Origin: Populus alba
Lineage: Eukaryota; Streptophyta; Magnoliopsida; Malpighiales; Salicaceae
Direction of reading: 5' to 3'
DNA: 64,000 bases
NCBI RefSeq assembly: GCF_005239225.2
Contig: NC_133287.1
Span: 10,149,493 to 10,213,492 of the forward strand
The position numbers were made by a program, and so were the translations under genes. The notes beneath the pieces are model-generated. The model did not search any database, was not told the DNA's origin, and worked only from the letters and a program-made list of their open reading frames with translations. Shown piece after piece: positions 10,459 to 22,227 of the stretch (position 1 is the first letter of the stretch; every line of letters begins with the position of its first letter).

Positions 10459-10981
10459 GTGAGAAACATAGAAGATGAAGAAAACACTCATTGTGATGCT
10501 CATTTCCAAAAAGAGTTGGAGTCTCTAAAGGCTAGCGTAGCTCGCCTCACCGGTTTACTTGAGCAAACACCAAGGAATGCTTCTAGTGAAGGTCCTTCCA
10601 ATAGACCTACCATTTTTGTTCAAATTCAAACGACTACTCAACCCAAAATATAACAAGAAAACAAGCTTAGGATTCCAACATAATTCAGCATTTGTGGAAT
10701 CAATAATACTAACATCAACACCTTCAGTCTTAGATACATTCACAAATGAGTCTCAGAAGACAAAGTTATCTGATGATATTGATAAAGATAAGATGACAAC
10801 ACTGGAATCTAGAAGTAGGGTTATTGAAAGGGGTAAACTTGTATGACCATTACATGATGCAAAAATATATATGATCCCAAATATGATTATACCGAAGAAG
10901 TATTGTGCTCTCAAATTTATTAAATACATTGAAACTTAATGTCCAATGACTAATATTAAGTCCTACTGCAATAAAATAACA
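10459..10981 (+). pseudogene. Tat/Ogre-like gypsy gag remnant
   Basis: The N-terminal part includes ELESLKASVARLTGLLEQTP, the coiled-coil start typical of Tat-clade gag. In a second frame (10559 onward) the sequence continues as LESRSRVIERG, then, past a stop at 10844, AKIYMIPNMIIPKKYCALKF and, past another stop, CPMTNIKSYCNKIT. This follows the family's pattern of a hydrophobic LVPN-V-P-KF box followed by CP..H...YC.KM. A frame change and two stops make it non-functional. Sequence after 10981 is AT-rich and shows no pol region, so the element is truncated. Confidence 0.65.
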
Positions 10982-11267
10982 AAAATATTACATTGTAAGA
11001 AATTGTTAATGTATTTTTTTTTTAAGATAATATGAATGGAATAGCATTAAATTTATACATGAGGTTAGATAATAATATAAAAATTTTAAAATAAAAAATA
11101 TCTAATAAATATTTTTATTGAGCAATATAAATATAACATAGATATTAGTTTTAACATGACCAACTTTTTTTAACTTGAAAAAAGATAATAAAGAAAGTAT
11201 AAGGAAATATTTCCACAGATGAGGAGTAAATACATTTTTTTTTTTAAAAAAAACTACAACTAAAATT

Positions 11268-11361
11268 AAAACCCTAAATGTGGAAACACACCTCTGGCTC
11301 GCTCACTTCTTAGCGCACAGCATTCCTAAATCTCCGATTCTCAAGCTCCTCAAAAACCCTA
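11268..11361 (+). promoter_or_regulatory. Two telo-box motifs upstream of the PPR gene
   Basis: AAACCCTA occurs at 11268-11275 and again at 11354-11361, the latter just 17 bases before the ATG. Telo-boxes are frequent in promoters and leaders of plant housekeeping and organelle-biogenesis genes. Confidence 0.5.
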
Positions 11362-11377
11362 ACTTGACACTGTAGCA

Positions 11378-13357
11378 ATGAGACACTCATGGAGAGTTCT
11401 TCTCTCCCGGAAATATCCGCTATCATCTCTCAAAATTTCCAATCATTTCCAGGTACTACAGCAACACTCTCCTTCTCTACTTCGCTCTCTGTCTCCTTCA
11501 CTTCACACACTTGCACTACAAAACTCTCATTTCTCTGAAACCCTACAAAAACCCAATATTTATAACAAAACCCCATTATTTGCTCGTAATTTCTCATCTG
11601 AAGCATCATTAGTTGAGCCCACAAAAGACCCGGATCATGTTTTGCTTGTTTGTGACGCTTTTACCAAGTTTGATGAATTTGATGATATTAGTAAAGAATT
11701 GGAATTGAATAGTGTTGTTATTAGTCATGACTTGGTTTTGAAAGTTTTGAAGTCGTTGGAATCAAAACCGGAAGTGGCCAAGAGATTTTTTGATTGGGTT
11801 TTGGAGAAGGATAGTGGGAGATTGAGCTCTAAAAGTTATAACTGGATGTTAGGGATTTTGGGGGTTAATGGTTTGGTTGTGGAATTTTGGGATTTAGTTG
11901 ACAAAATGAAGATAAAGGGTCATGGCGTGTCAGGGGTCACGCGCGATAGAGTGCAGGAGAAGTTTGAGAAGGAAGGGTTAAATGATGATTTAGAGAAGTT
12001 AAAAGGGGTTTTTGCAAGGGGATCAGTGGATAACTCGGTGGAAAAGATTGGTTTGAGAGTGAGTAGGATTGTTAGGAATAAGGTATGGGGAGAGGATGTT
12101 GAAGGGGAAATTAAGCATTTGTGTGCAGAGTTTTCGAGTGACTTAGTGAAGATTGTGCTGGAGCATTTAGTGATGGAGCCAGTGAAAGCATTGATATTTT
12201 TTAGGTGGGTTGAGGACAGTGAGTTGTGTAAGCATGATGGAAGGAGTTATAATGCAATGGCTAGGGTTTTGGGGAGGGAGGATTGCATTGACAGGTTTTG
12301 GAAGGTAATTGATGAAATGAGGAGTAATGGGTTTGAAATGGAGACGGGGACTTTTGATACTGTTTTAGCACGGTTTATGAGTAGGAAAATGATTAAGGAG
12401 GCCATAGACTTATACGAGTTTGCAATGACTGGTGCAAATAAGCCTTCAGCTAAATGTTGCACCTATTTGTTGAGGAAAATAGTCGTTGGTAAACAGTTGG
12501 ATATGGGTTTGTTTTCAAGAGTTGTGGAAATCTTTACTGGCCACGGGAATGTTTTGACAGATGCTATGCTTGATGCAGTTCTTAAAGCTCTAACTAATGT
12601 TGGTAAATTTGGTGAGTGCAATAAGGTTTTAAGAGAAATGAAGGTAGCTGGCTTTGTAGCTAGTGGTAATTTGCAGAGAAAGATTGCATTTGGGCTTACT
12701 AGTGCTGGTAAGAATGATGAAGCAAATGAATTTGTGAATCATATGGAATCATCTGGTAGAGATTTGAGTTACAAGGCTTGGGCATCTTTGATTGAAGGGC
12801 ATTGTGTATCTGGGGATCTTGAAAAAGCATCTGATTGTTTCAAAATAATGGTTGAGAAAAAGGGAGTTTCTGGTGCTGGTTATGCCATTGAGTTGTTGGT
12901 AAATGCATATTGCCGCAAGAATAGAGCGATGGATGCATGCAATCTTTTGTGTGATTATGTCTGTCAAAATCAATTATGTCCTTGGCAGACTACATACAAA
13001 GTATTGATAAGTAAATTACTGGTTCAGGGTGCATTTAAGGATGCCTTAAACCTGTTGGGTTTGATGCAAAGCCATGGCATTCCACCCCATATAGATCCAT
13101 TTTTTGAGTTCATATCGAAGTCTGGAACAGGTGATGATGCCATTGCTTTTATGAATGCTATGACCACTAAGAAGTTTCCATCTATATCTGTTGCTCTTCG
13201 TATGTTTAAAGCCTTTTTCAAGGCCAACAGGCATGGCGAAGCACAAGATTTCTTGTCTAAATGCCCAATTTACATTCGGAACCGTGCTGATGTTTTGAAT
13301 CTCTTCTGTTCCAAGAAGTTTAGTAACGATACTACTGCTACAGATGTATCTGTGTAG
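11378..13357 (+). CDS. Pentatricopeptide repeat protein, probably mitochondrial
   Basis: Single intronless frame of 659 residues. The first 70 or so residues are rich in Arg, Ser and Leu and poor in acidic residues, like an organelle targeting peptide. From about residue 80 the chain is built of paired helices of roughly 35 residues with PPR hallmarks, for example SYNAMARVLGREDCIDRFWKV, TFDTVLARFMSRKMIKEAID, AMLDAVLKALTNVGKFGEC and AWASLIEGHCVSGDLEKA. No E, DYW or SMR tail is visible, so it is a P-class protein. P-class PPRs bind specific organellar transcripts and affect stability, splicing or translation. Overall it resembles the Arabidopsis At3g02490/At5g15980 group (from memory, not searched). 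The first ATG is chosen because it begins the basic leader. Repeats before residue 250 are degenerate. The RNA target is unknown. Confidence 0.85.
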   Translation: MRHSWRVLLSRKYPLSSLKISNHFQVLQQHSPSLLRSLSPSLHTLALQNSHFSETLQKPNIYNKTPLFARNFSSEASLVEPTKDPDHVLLVCDAFTKFDEFDDISKELELNSVVISHDLVLKVLKSLESKPEVAKRFFDWVLEKDSGRLSSKSYNWMLGILGVNGLVVEFWDLVDKMKIKGHGVSGVTRDRVQEKFEKEGLNDDLEKLKGVFARGSVDNSVEKIGLRVSRIVRNKVWGEDVEGEIKHLCAEFSSDLVKIVLEHLVMEPVKALIFFRWVEDSELCKHDGRSYNAMARVLGREDCIDRFWKVIDEMRSNGFEMETGTFDTVLARFMSRKMIKEAIDLYEFAMTGANKPSAKCCTYLLRKIVVGKQLDMGLFSRVVEIFTGHGNVLTDAMLDAVLKALTNVGKFGECNKVLREMKVAGFVASGNLQRKIAFGLTSAGKNDEANEFVNHMESSGRDLSYKAWASLIEGHCVSGDLEKASDCFKIMVEKKGVSGAGYAIELLVNAYCRKNRAMDACNLLCDYVCQNQLCPWQTTYKVLISKLLVQGAFKDALNLLGLMQSHGIPPHIDPFFEFISKSGTGDDAIAFMNAMTTKKFPSISVALRMFKAFFKANRHGEAQDFLSKCPIYIRNRADVLNLFCSKKFSNDTTATDVSV

Positions 13358-16300
13358 GCTTTTGTTGGAGTATATGACTTAGAGTATTCTGTGATGTCAA
13401 TGCAGAATGTCATTGTCTCACAAATTTTGGTACGAATGCTTTCTATACTGCTTGAAACTGTTTCCTTTCAGTGTATGATTAATTTTGTCTAGTGGAAAAT
13501 AAGATTTAGTGATTCATGTTTCTGAAGTATTTCTTGCTTCTTCTTATCCTGCTGTTTTGTTTCATGCTTGCTTATAGCATGAGTCACACTTTGCATTTGA
13601 ACTTCTGAAGTTATGGTCACGTAGTTGGGTTTTTACATTTTTCTTGTGCTTGAACTGCTGTGCAATTGTTAGTTGTGCTATTGAAAGAAGTAAATTTGTT
13701 TAGTTCATTCCTGTTATGCATCTGGTGTTATGGAACTAATTTTTAGTTTTCTTGAACTTTTTTAAATAACTTTGCTGTCTGCCTTGATGCTGTCAAAGTG
13801 TAAGATTTACCCCCAAAACAAAACTTCCTTTATCTTTTCTCAATGACCTAATGTATTTTTTTGTCATCCTGTCTGTCTTGTGGTATGCCAAGTATTTTAT
13901 CATCTTGAAATAATTTTGTTTCTATACTGTGTTTGATTGATGCTCTTTGTTGCCTAAGCCTTTAAATATATTGTAGTTCTCCTATAAATTTATTGATAAT
14001 TATGAGGTTTGAGTTAATATCCAATATAGTCGAGGTTTGGTATTAACTATGAAATCCATTTCTTGATAGAGCATCCTTTGGGAGTCAAATTGATTTGTCC
14101 CAGACATTGTAAGAAGAGTATTTTTTTTTTTTTTTAATGAGGTAAATATTTGTCCTGTTAATAGGATCAACCTGACTAGTTGTCTTGAAACCCAATATTA
14201 TAAGTGGCCCTCTGACATTTCCAGCCTTCTATCTTGGTGGTTGCAAGATAAAGGGTGGTGAATTCTATCTCTCCTGTCTGACCTATTTTGAAGCAGCAGC
14301 AGACTGGAATTTCTTCTTTGACATTTGGGTAAAAGACATTTGAAGTTAACATTTCATTGTTATTTGGCCCTCTCTGACTGTACCAAGTTGGATGGCATGA
14401 CCTGGGCTTTGTGTATTGTATTTGACATAGTGTTATATAGAGACTATACTTGTGCATGTATGAGTGTATGACACATTAAACCTGTTTAATTTAATAAAAT
14501 GGAAATATAAGAAACCTGTAGTAGTAGTTACAGTAAATAGTATTTGGAATCTGTGCATTGGAACCTTAAAGCTATGTTTTTAATGTGTTTCTCTCTTGAT
14601 CCCATAAGAAAGGAAAAGCAGACAATTTTTTATTTTACTCTCCCGCTTTCTTTCTCTCTATTTGTTGTCTTTAATTTTTTTTTTTCTTTGGGAAGATATA
14701 GTGACGTTTAATCATGAATATCAAAAACAGAATCATCCAATACTGACCAACTATAGCATTAGGAGTATCCTCCATCCAAATATCACTATCAGTAACCTTA
14801 ACACACCGAGCACATGCTACTTTGTGCCGTTGTCTCTACTCCTTACACCCAGTTTGTGGGCCAACTTATTAAAATGAGATTTTACTAATTTCAGTCTATG
14901 TTTCTTAAGAAGTTTTTTGTAATTTCTAGCTAATTATGTGTGTTTCTTTCCCATTTGGACTGGAGTCATATCTATCATTGCAGTTGGATTCTTCCAACAA
15001 GTTATTCCTATTATAGCAGTCTAATTATTGTGTAATTCTTTCCTATTATGGAGTTTGTACCCAATTAGAGCTGGCTTCGTGCAAATCAGTTAGACAGTCT
15101 CAGCATTCCCTAGGCTGCTGTCCCTAGACTTTGTTCTCTCTTGTTTGTGTAAAAGATAACAATACAGGTACTGGACCAAGTAAAACAAGGTGTTTTTTTT
15201 TTTTTTTTAGAGTGAACCTTCCAAACTAAATCGTTGGCTGCTTCCTCAAACTTATGTGGAGGACACTGATTTGAGGCTGAATTTATCTTGAAATACAATA
15301 AATGCCCAGTTTTAGGCAGTAGTTGACAGGAGCTGGGAAGTATGAACATCAATTTTAGATTTGATATGAGGTCTACTACCTGCTGGCTTAATTATGTTTT
15401 GCTTTTGTGATGACGATTAATGTTTTAGTTTAACCCTGTACATTCTTTTTTTATGTTGAATCTGACACTGCTCATTCTAGGCATACAAATATTGTTGATT
15501 TCTTTGAGTTATCAAGAAATTATCTGCAGCATGATTTTCTTCTTGTCTGATAACTGCAAACTCCATTGCTGTCTTTTTCTTTTTCTCTTCATTTAATGGC
15601 TTAGATTATATAGCAGTATTTTTGACAAATGAATTATTAATAATGATACAAAATATCACGTTGAAAAGTAAACATGATGTAATATATGCTATACTGTGCT
15701 TTTGTTTTGAAATCAAACTATCACCTACTCGCTTGTACCTCACCCTTCAAGCATCATAATGGTGCCTGTTATGCTGTTCATGTTTCTCAAGTGTTACTGC
15801 TTTCTTCTTCTGTCATCGGTTACCTTTTGAGTGTTACACTTGCTATAAAGATGAGTCTGCTTAGAAGTTGGAAGCGCTAATCTTCTTTTATTGTTTGTGA
15901 TTATTGTTTATCTGCTCAATTATGTTACAATAGAGGTTATAAAGTTTTAGTATATTTAAACAGTTTGAGTTTTTAATTATTTTGTCGAGTAAATTGTTAA
16001 TTGGTTCAAATAAATGTGAATTTTTCGTCATTGTTTAGATTAGATATACATGCTGGTTTCAACTAGTTGATTTCCCTAAACTATTGATTTTCCCTCCCAT
16101 TCAGAACCCTATGGGTAAGCAACCGTCCAGTTTCTTACTGGTAGTGTGCTAGTTCCCCTCACCCCCTTTCTGAATGCTCTCCGGAGATGTTCACCTGATT
16201 GTGCTGATCTTCCATTATTACTGTTGCTTGCATTGAAAGGATCAATTCCTATCCGGTCTAAGCTATTTCACCATTAATCATTGTAACCTGTCACGCTGCA

Positions 16301-17900
16301 TCACTCCTTAGTTCCCTTTTCCTGTGATCCGTGTATCATGTTAGCTGTGGAGAACTAGCGCCTTCCTATTGCATTTTCTTTGTTTCACAGGATATAAGTT
16401 GCACTTAATGGTAGGAAAGATTGGTTTCTCCAGTTCTACCTGCTGCCATTGCAGCTTAGAATTTATGTTGTGTGCAGTTTATGCAAAGGTTGGACATGAC
16501 TTGACAATATCCTTTAGCTTGGTATCCTAAACTATTCAAGTAACTAGTCCATGTCATAACACCTGTATTCCTGAGGGATTTAGTTCTGGGGTTGACATAA
16601 TTGCATTGACATTGCACTGTGTTTCTCAAGTAAATTTTATATGTTTTCTTTCTCTAGTCGGTCAAGAATGTGTTTCCCAAGCCCTATGAAAATTAATTCC
16701 GAAATCAAATATGTATGAAAATGTCAGGCAAGTCAAGAATGTGTTGCAATCCTAGACAAAGCTAGGAAATGAATTTTCACCCTGCTGTGATTTAGCAGTA
16801 ACAGACTGACAGAATAGAGAAATTCTATCTGGGATTTGTGTCAGGAAAAATACTGCTTGTTCTGCTTCTTACAGGACAAATCAATGGAAATATAATGCTC
16901 AAGGTCGCATAAGTTTTTGGAACAAGAAGTTTTAGATGGTGATGTAATGCAAGGCTCAGAATTTGAACTTGAAATGGCACATTTTCTCAGAGCAGGATCA
17001 AGGACGCTAGATACTTGCAAACTTGGTATTCTTTGCCAAATGTACCTTTCGTGTCAAATCTTCATATATATTATAAAAATCTATATCATCTCTTTGCAGA
17101 TTACGGGAGCAGAGTCGGTATCTTGAAAATTAATGTTCCAAAGCCACAGCATAAAGATAGAAGGGTTAGCACTTAGATGAAGTCTATATAAATGCTACTT
17201 TTAACTTGCCTCCTATGCTCATTGTTACCCATTATATGCATTGCAAATGCAGAAACTATTCCACAATCAAAGTTCTTGCATCTTGCAAGTCTGCATATGT
17301 TGTGGATCTCTGTCATTGTGTTTCAACTTTCCATCTTATACTTCAATGTGAGATCCATCCAAATGTTTCTAGTAGATTGAAAAAGGTTCCAGAACATCAA
17401 AATCAGTAACCGAAATATTTGTTGAGTAGTTTTTCATCACATATATCGTTGATTTAGTCATTTTCATTTTCATTTCCATATTAATCAACTGCAATATATC
17501 CTTCCACACTGTGTATCACATTATGGATGAAATGATGAATACTTTTGGTGTGTATGCGTCTGCTGGCACAAAGGGTGCCGGTGGGTGCACCCACTTAAAA
17601 GCGTAGTCGGAAATCCCGGCTCCACCTTCAAGTGAAATCAGCAGTTTCTGTATTTGACTGGCTCATTAACCTTTTCCTTTTGTTTGTACAAAAACCAAAG
17701 AATCATCTAATATTTGCTTTTATTTTGGTTAAGCGCCTTTCTTATCATACAAAGTTCATTCTCTGTCATTCGAAATCCTTTCATAATTTGCAAACATTTT
17801 CTTAAACAGTAACTCTCAGTAAAACCAACCATACGATTTAGGCTTTGATGAGGAAAGCAACCACTTGTTCCCTTGATTTAGTTTCCCGATTTTGTTCTTT
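13358..17900. other. Long T-rich 3' flank, no gene recognised
   Basis: Downstream of the PPR stop the sequence is T-rich and moderately complex, similar to untranslated or intronic plant DNA. There are many GT..AG possibilities but no exon chain giving a known protein. A 14-base word gtcaagaatgtgtt repeats at about 16662 and 16733. A long 3' UTR or a non-coding transcript is possible, but nothing in the sequence proves it. Confidence 0.4.
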
Positions 17901-19150
17901 TTGAATAATTGAGGTGGGGGGGACCAAAGCATGAGCATTTGTTCTCAATGGGGATGTGGATGCTCTAGGTGAGCATGGGGTTTCAAAATGTGTTTCTAGA
18001 GAGGGTAAGACAACGCAGGCTTTCCGCACAATGCCTTGCAGAAAAAACAAAAGAAAAAAAACTTCACATGCACACCTAAACTTGCTGTAAATGGTTCTTG
18101 ATTGCAAACTTTTCCACTCTTAATGAGGTGATTAGGTTAATACTAAACTTAAGTATGCCAGCTAATTCTGTGTTTTCGGCACTGTTTATTCTTAGAGAGT
18201 ATGCAAAATTGTAGTGTTCATCTTTCCGAGTTGCACATAGAAAATGTAACAGAAGTTCCCCTTTTTTATATTTCCTTTCAAAACACCACGATGCTTATAT
18301 ATATATATATATATATATATGCAGGCAAATGGATCGAATAAGACTCATCAATTAGCAATACGTGATGAGTGTGACCAAACAAATGATCTGTATCTATTGT
18401 TCACTAAGTTGATCGAATATTGAATTGAATTTATAATGGGAAAAAAACAGTGGAAGTTTCTTCTTGGAGCCTAGCATTCATATATCTAGAATTCATGTGA
18501 TAAGTTTCGTAGTTTTTGGGCTTAGAAAAGAAGACAACTGAGGTTCTTACAACAAGTATGACAAAATCGCCATCATTTTGTGATGATTAGTAGCTGTTAC
18601 TTCCTCCTACATGTAGTGTCACAGTTGAATCTGTGAATTTAAAGTGTGTAGGGGACCAAAAGGACCATTGCAGTCTAGCTAGCTAGGGTTTTTATCCACC
18701 CCAAAAATCAAACTAGTTCTTCAATATATATGTTTATGAGTTGGTGGTGCCACAGTGTGAAATTTGAGCCCTGTATATATGAACACTTGGAAGGTTTGAT
18801 ATTGCTCTGACAGGACTCACAGGAATGCTTGATGCCTGCCTAGACTAATAGTATATGGAAGGATAGTTTGGATTCATGTGACTATTATTATAATATATAT
18901 ACATGTCTGTATGCCTGTGTTCAAGTGAATCTAAGACAATCGCAAGGTGATTTTTTGCGGGGTAAAGTTAAGTTTAACAGTAAAGAAAAACAAAGGGAAA
19001 GAATCAAGGGTGGCTTGGATTCATGTGCCTATTTATTATATTTTTGGACTGCAATTGCATTTGAATTTTGCTGGATATTTTTTGCCATTTATCTCATCAA
19101 AGCGTGAAATATTAGCATCATTTGGCCTCCAAAAATGTTCACTAAACATG
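17901..19150. other. Intergenic DNA with a TA microsatellite
   Basis: Contains a (TA)n run at about 18296-18320 and otherwise unremarkable AT-rich sequence. The short open frames here have no recognisable domains. Confidence 0.5.
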
Positions 19151-19152
19151 GA

Positions 19153-20340
19153 CCCATTTTTTTTTATTATTATTATGAATGTAGATGTCCGAGCTAACTT
19201 ACACGCATCTTAATTAATCTCACGAGCCCTGAAGTTAATGACCATATAAATCTCTAGTGGCCTGAGATTTGTGAAACTCAAACTAGTAACCTCTAGAGCA
19301 AGGGTGGAACCAGGAAATTTTTCCTGCCCTAGGCTATTAAATAAATATATAATTTTTTTTAAGATAAATTATTAACTCATGTACATGAATTTTTAAAGTT
19401 AACAGTAAAGTTTTAATTCAAATACACTACCCAAATATTAAAAAATAAATTTGAAAGTATATAAAATTAAAGTGAAAATAAAAAATAAACTTACTATTAA
19501 AGTTACATCTTTCGATGTTTTGTGGAATATAATTCATTTATAATCGAATCTAAATCGATATTGTAACAATCCCTTAACCGGGATAAAATAACAATCTCAT
19601 ATCAACTGAAAAACAAAGTAATTAAATTTTTTTCATCTCTCAATTCCTCCTTCCTTCACTTGATTCTTCCTTAGATTGGTATTTTATAAGTTGGACTTTA
19701 TAAGTTTACAAGATTATTCTCTCACTTTTCTTTTTTATTTCTTGGATTTTTTTTTAATGTTTTTCCCTTACTTTTCTCTCTCACCTTTTCTTTTATTTCT
19801 TTTTCTATTCTGCTTCTTCTTAGTTGGTAACATATAAAAGGTAGGAAGAACTGATTTGTTTTATTTTTTTTAATGGCAAATAACCATTTTACCCTTAATG
19901 AGTCGTTTTGCTTTTGTTTGATTTTTTTTTTGTTAGCACTACCAAACTCTGTTCACCCTAAAATTTTAACCAGATTTTATTCAATATATTTTAAGATCCC
20001 TCGGAAAAGTTCAGCTCAATCTGATGGTAGCATTGAAAATTACACCCAATAACATAAAACTAGTAAAATTGTTTTTTTTTTCTTTCAAATTTTTGAATTT
20101 CTTAAAAAATTCTGAAATATTAACACAAGTTTAAAACATTATGTTAGAAGGCTACATGTAAATTTTTATAATTTTTTGATATCTCAATTGAGAAATACAA
20201 ATTTTCTTCTTATTAAAAGTAGTAAAAAATTATTAATAAAATCTTAAACTGGGCTAGAGCCCACCCGAGCCCATACATGCCTCCGCCCTTGTTTTAGAGA
20301 ACAAATCTAGTATCTGACCAGTTGAACTACACCATTTATT
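19153..20340 (-). repeat. tRNA-derived SINE-like copy split by a later insertion
   Basis: The two parts at 19153-19298 and 20292-20340 together resemble the intact copy at 23133-23328. Shared features are the (T)n(ATT)n tail, GTCCGAG, CTCA..A(A/G)CCCT..A..TTAATGA, CATRTAAATYTCTA, and the end GACCA...ACTAC(A)CC. The interruption is the 993-bp element at 19299-20291. The pol III boxes lie on the minus strand and are more decayed than in the second copy. Confidence 0.6.
19299..20291. mobile_element. hAT-like non-autonomous element inside a SINE
   Basis: Short terminal inverted repeats CAAGGGTGG...CCGCCCTTG bound 993 bp. Flanking 8-bp repeats are CTCTAGAG (19291-19298) and TTTTAGAG (20292-20299), six of eight identical, which suits hAT target duplications. 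The interior is AT-rich with no transposase frame. The GC-rich edge GGGCTAGAGCCCACCCGAGCCC is characteristic of a common plant dispersed repeat. Insertion into the SINE at the same point independently supports the borders. Confidence 0.6.
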
Positions 20341-20909
20341 ACTAGCTTTCATCTTATGCAAATTGTGGATAATACCAAGAAATTTCACAATAGAAAGCCA
20401 CGAGATGATTTCCACTCTTCTCTTTCGTTCGAAAAGAGCCTGAGTTTTCTCTGAAGATGAGTAGGGAGAGGGAAGGGAGTGCAATTATTGTTTCACAGGC
20501 ATCACATTGTAAGCACAGTGATGAAAAGAACAGCATGGGACCATGGAACCAAATGATCTCGTGGGCAGGAGGGGCTAGAGGAGGTACTATAAAGCAAGTT
20601 TCTGGTCTTGTGGGGGTTCTTTTCAACATGCTAGAACATCATATATTGGTGGTAAAAGAAAAAAAAAAGAAAAAAAAAGATGGGCCCTAATGTTTCTTAA
20701 TATTTGCTTTCCCTCCACCATGTAATTGATACTGCTTCCATTACTGTCTTTCATCTTATGAACATTTTAATAACTTTCACTTTCAGGTCAACGATCCTCC
20801 CTCCTTGTCCCGTTAGAGAGATATAGATATCACTTGAATTGTTTTTCCTGCCCTTCCTTTCGTTTGGCCTACAAGAATTCAAGAAGAATGGCTTCCATTT
20901 CTGAACTAT
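20300..20909. other. Intergenic DNA, no gene seen
   Basis: Mixed-composition sequence with an A-rich run at about 20657-20680. No convincing coding or RNA feature was found. Confidence 0.5.
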
Positions 20910-20912
20910 GAT

Positions 20913-22224
20913 TACTATCATAATCTTTATATTTAAACACAGAATTTTCTGTTAGTATTTGTGCTATTATTCTATTGATAATTAATTTATCAACGAAATC
21001 ACCGACAGAAATGCTCTATTAATTAATCTTTTGTCGGTAATTTTTTGTCCGTTGGTAAGTCTGTTTGTAATAAAAAAAATTATTATTACCGATAGATTTA
21101 CTGATGGAAAAGCGTGCAAAAATAAATAAATTACCCACTTCATTCCATTGGTATTTCCCTAGAAAAAATACCATATGTAATTCCGTTGGTAATTATTTAA
21201 AATATTTTAAAAAATCTATTTTACAAAATTTATAAAATTACAGACAAAATAAATCAACTAAAAATTGATCTCATATGAAAAACAAAATCATACAACAATA
21301 TCCATATAATTATTAAGAACAAAAACAATTAAAAATAAAATAAAATAACAAATATAGTGAAAAAACATGAAAAAAAAAAAGAAAGACAAAAAATTCTTAC
21401 CTTAATGTGGTTGCAAGTGAAGCTAAGAAGAGAAAAAATAAATAAATTAGTAAAGTACATTAATTAAGAAAAATACATACTTGAGCATGTAGGAGAAGAG
21501 AAGGAGTTGAGGAGAGAAGAGAAGAGAAAGAAATGGATATTGATTTTTTTTTTTTACATATGGGAAAGAAGAAGAAGAAGAACAACAACAACAACAATAA
21601 CAACAGCAACAAATTAAAGGAGCCCCGTTTGTAGTGAAATTAGAGATTCTAGGCTTTTTGTTGGGACGTTTTACTGATGGTTTCATAGACGGATAATTAA
21701 ATATTAATATTTTTAATTATTTCGTCAATGATTTCCATCTATAACATTTAATTTAAATTTTTAATTTAATCAAAAAATTTTAGAAACCGCCAAATATCAC
21801 TGACAACTTTTTAATCCATCTGTGATTCCGTCTGTAATATTTAATTTAAAATGTTAATTTAATCAAAATTTTTCAGAAAACTGCCAAATAACACCGATGA
21901 CTTTTCAATCTATTAGTGATTTTATCTGTAAAAAAATAGTACAATTGGAAAGTGAACAGTTTCAGAGCTCTTTGAAAAATACCGACAGAAATTTTTCGTT
22001 GGTGATTCCCTTTAAAATTGACAAGATGAACAGTATTCACAGTTTACCGATGAATTTTACCATCGGTAATTCCGTTAGTATAAATGACACATCATTGTTT
22101 TTTTGTTTTGTTTTAATTATTTTTTCCCATTATAATTTTCTTGGTATATATATATTCGTCAGAAATTTACCGATAAAAATATTTTCTTAATATTTATATT
22201 TATATTTATCATTTTATGGTAGTG
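20913..22224. mobile_element. Non-autonomous CACTA-like element with 3-bp target duplication
   Basis: The element is 1,312 bp. The right end reads ...TTTTATGGTAGTG (complement CACTACCATAAAA) and the left end TACTATCATAATC is the same sequence with C to T decay at the tip. The flanking triplet GAT occurs at 20910-20912 and 22225-22227, as CACTA insertions require. The interior has many subterminal words of the type ACCGAYRGAA and TCGGTAAT in both orientations (for example 21000-21120, 21660-21720, 21890-22080), which are transposase binding sites in this class. It has no transposase. A GAA/AAC microsatellite lies at about 21568-21612. Confidence 0.75.
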
Positions 22225-22227
22225 GAT

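Noticed and set aside
16917..17126. Possible second gene downstream of the PPR gene
   Set aside because: Peptides such as MEQEVLDGDVMQGSEFELEM look plausible but are not followed by an exon chain; I could not build a protein.
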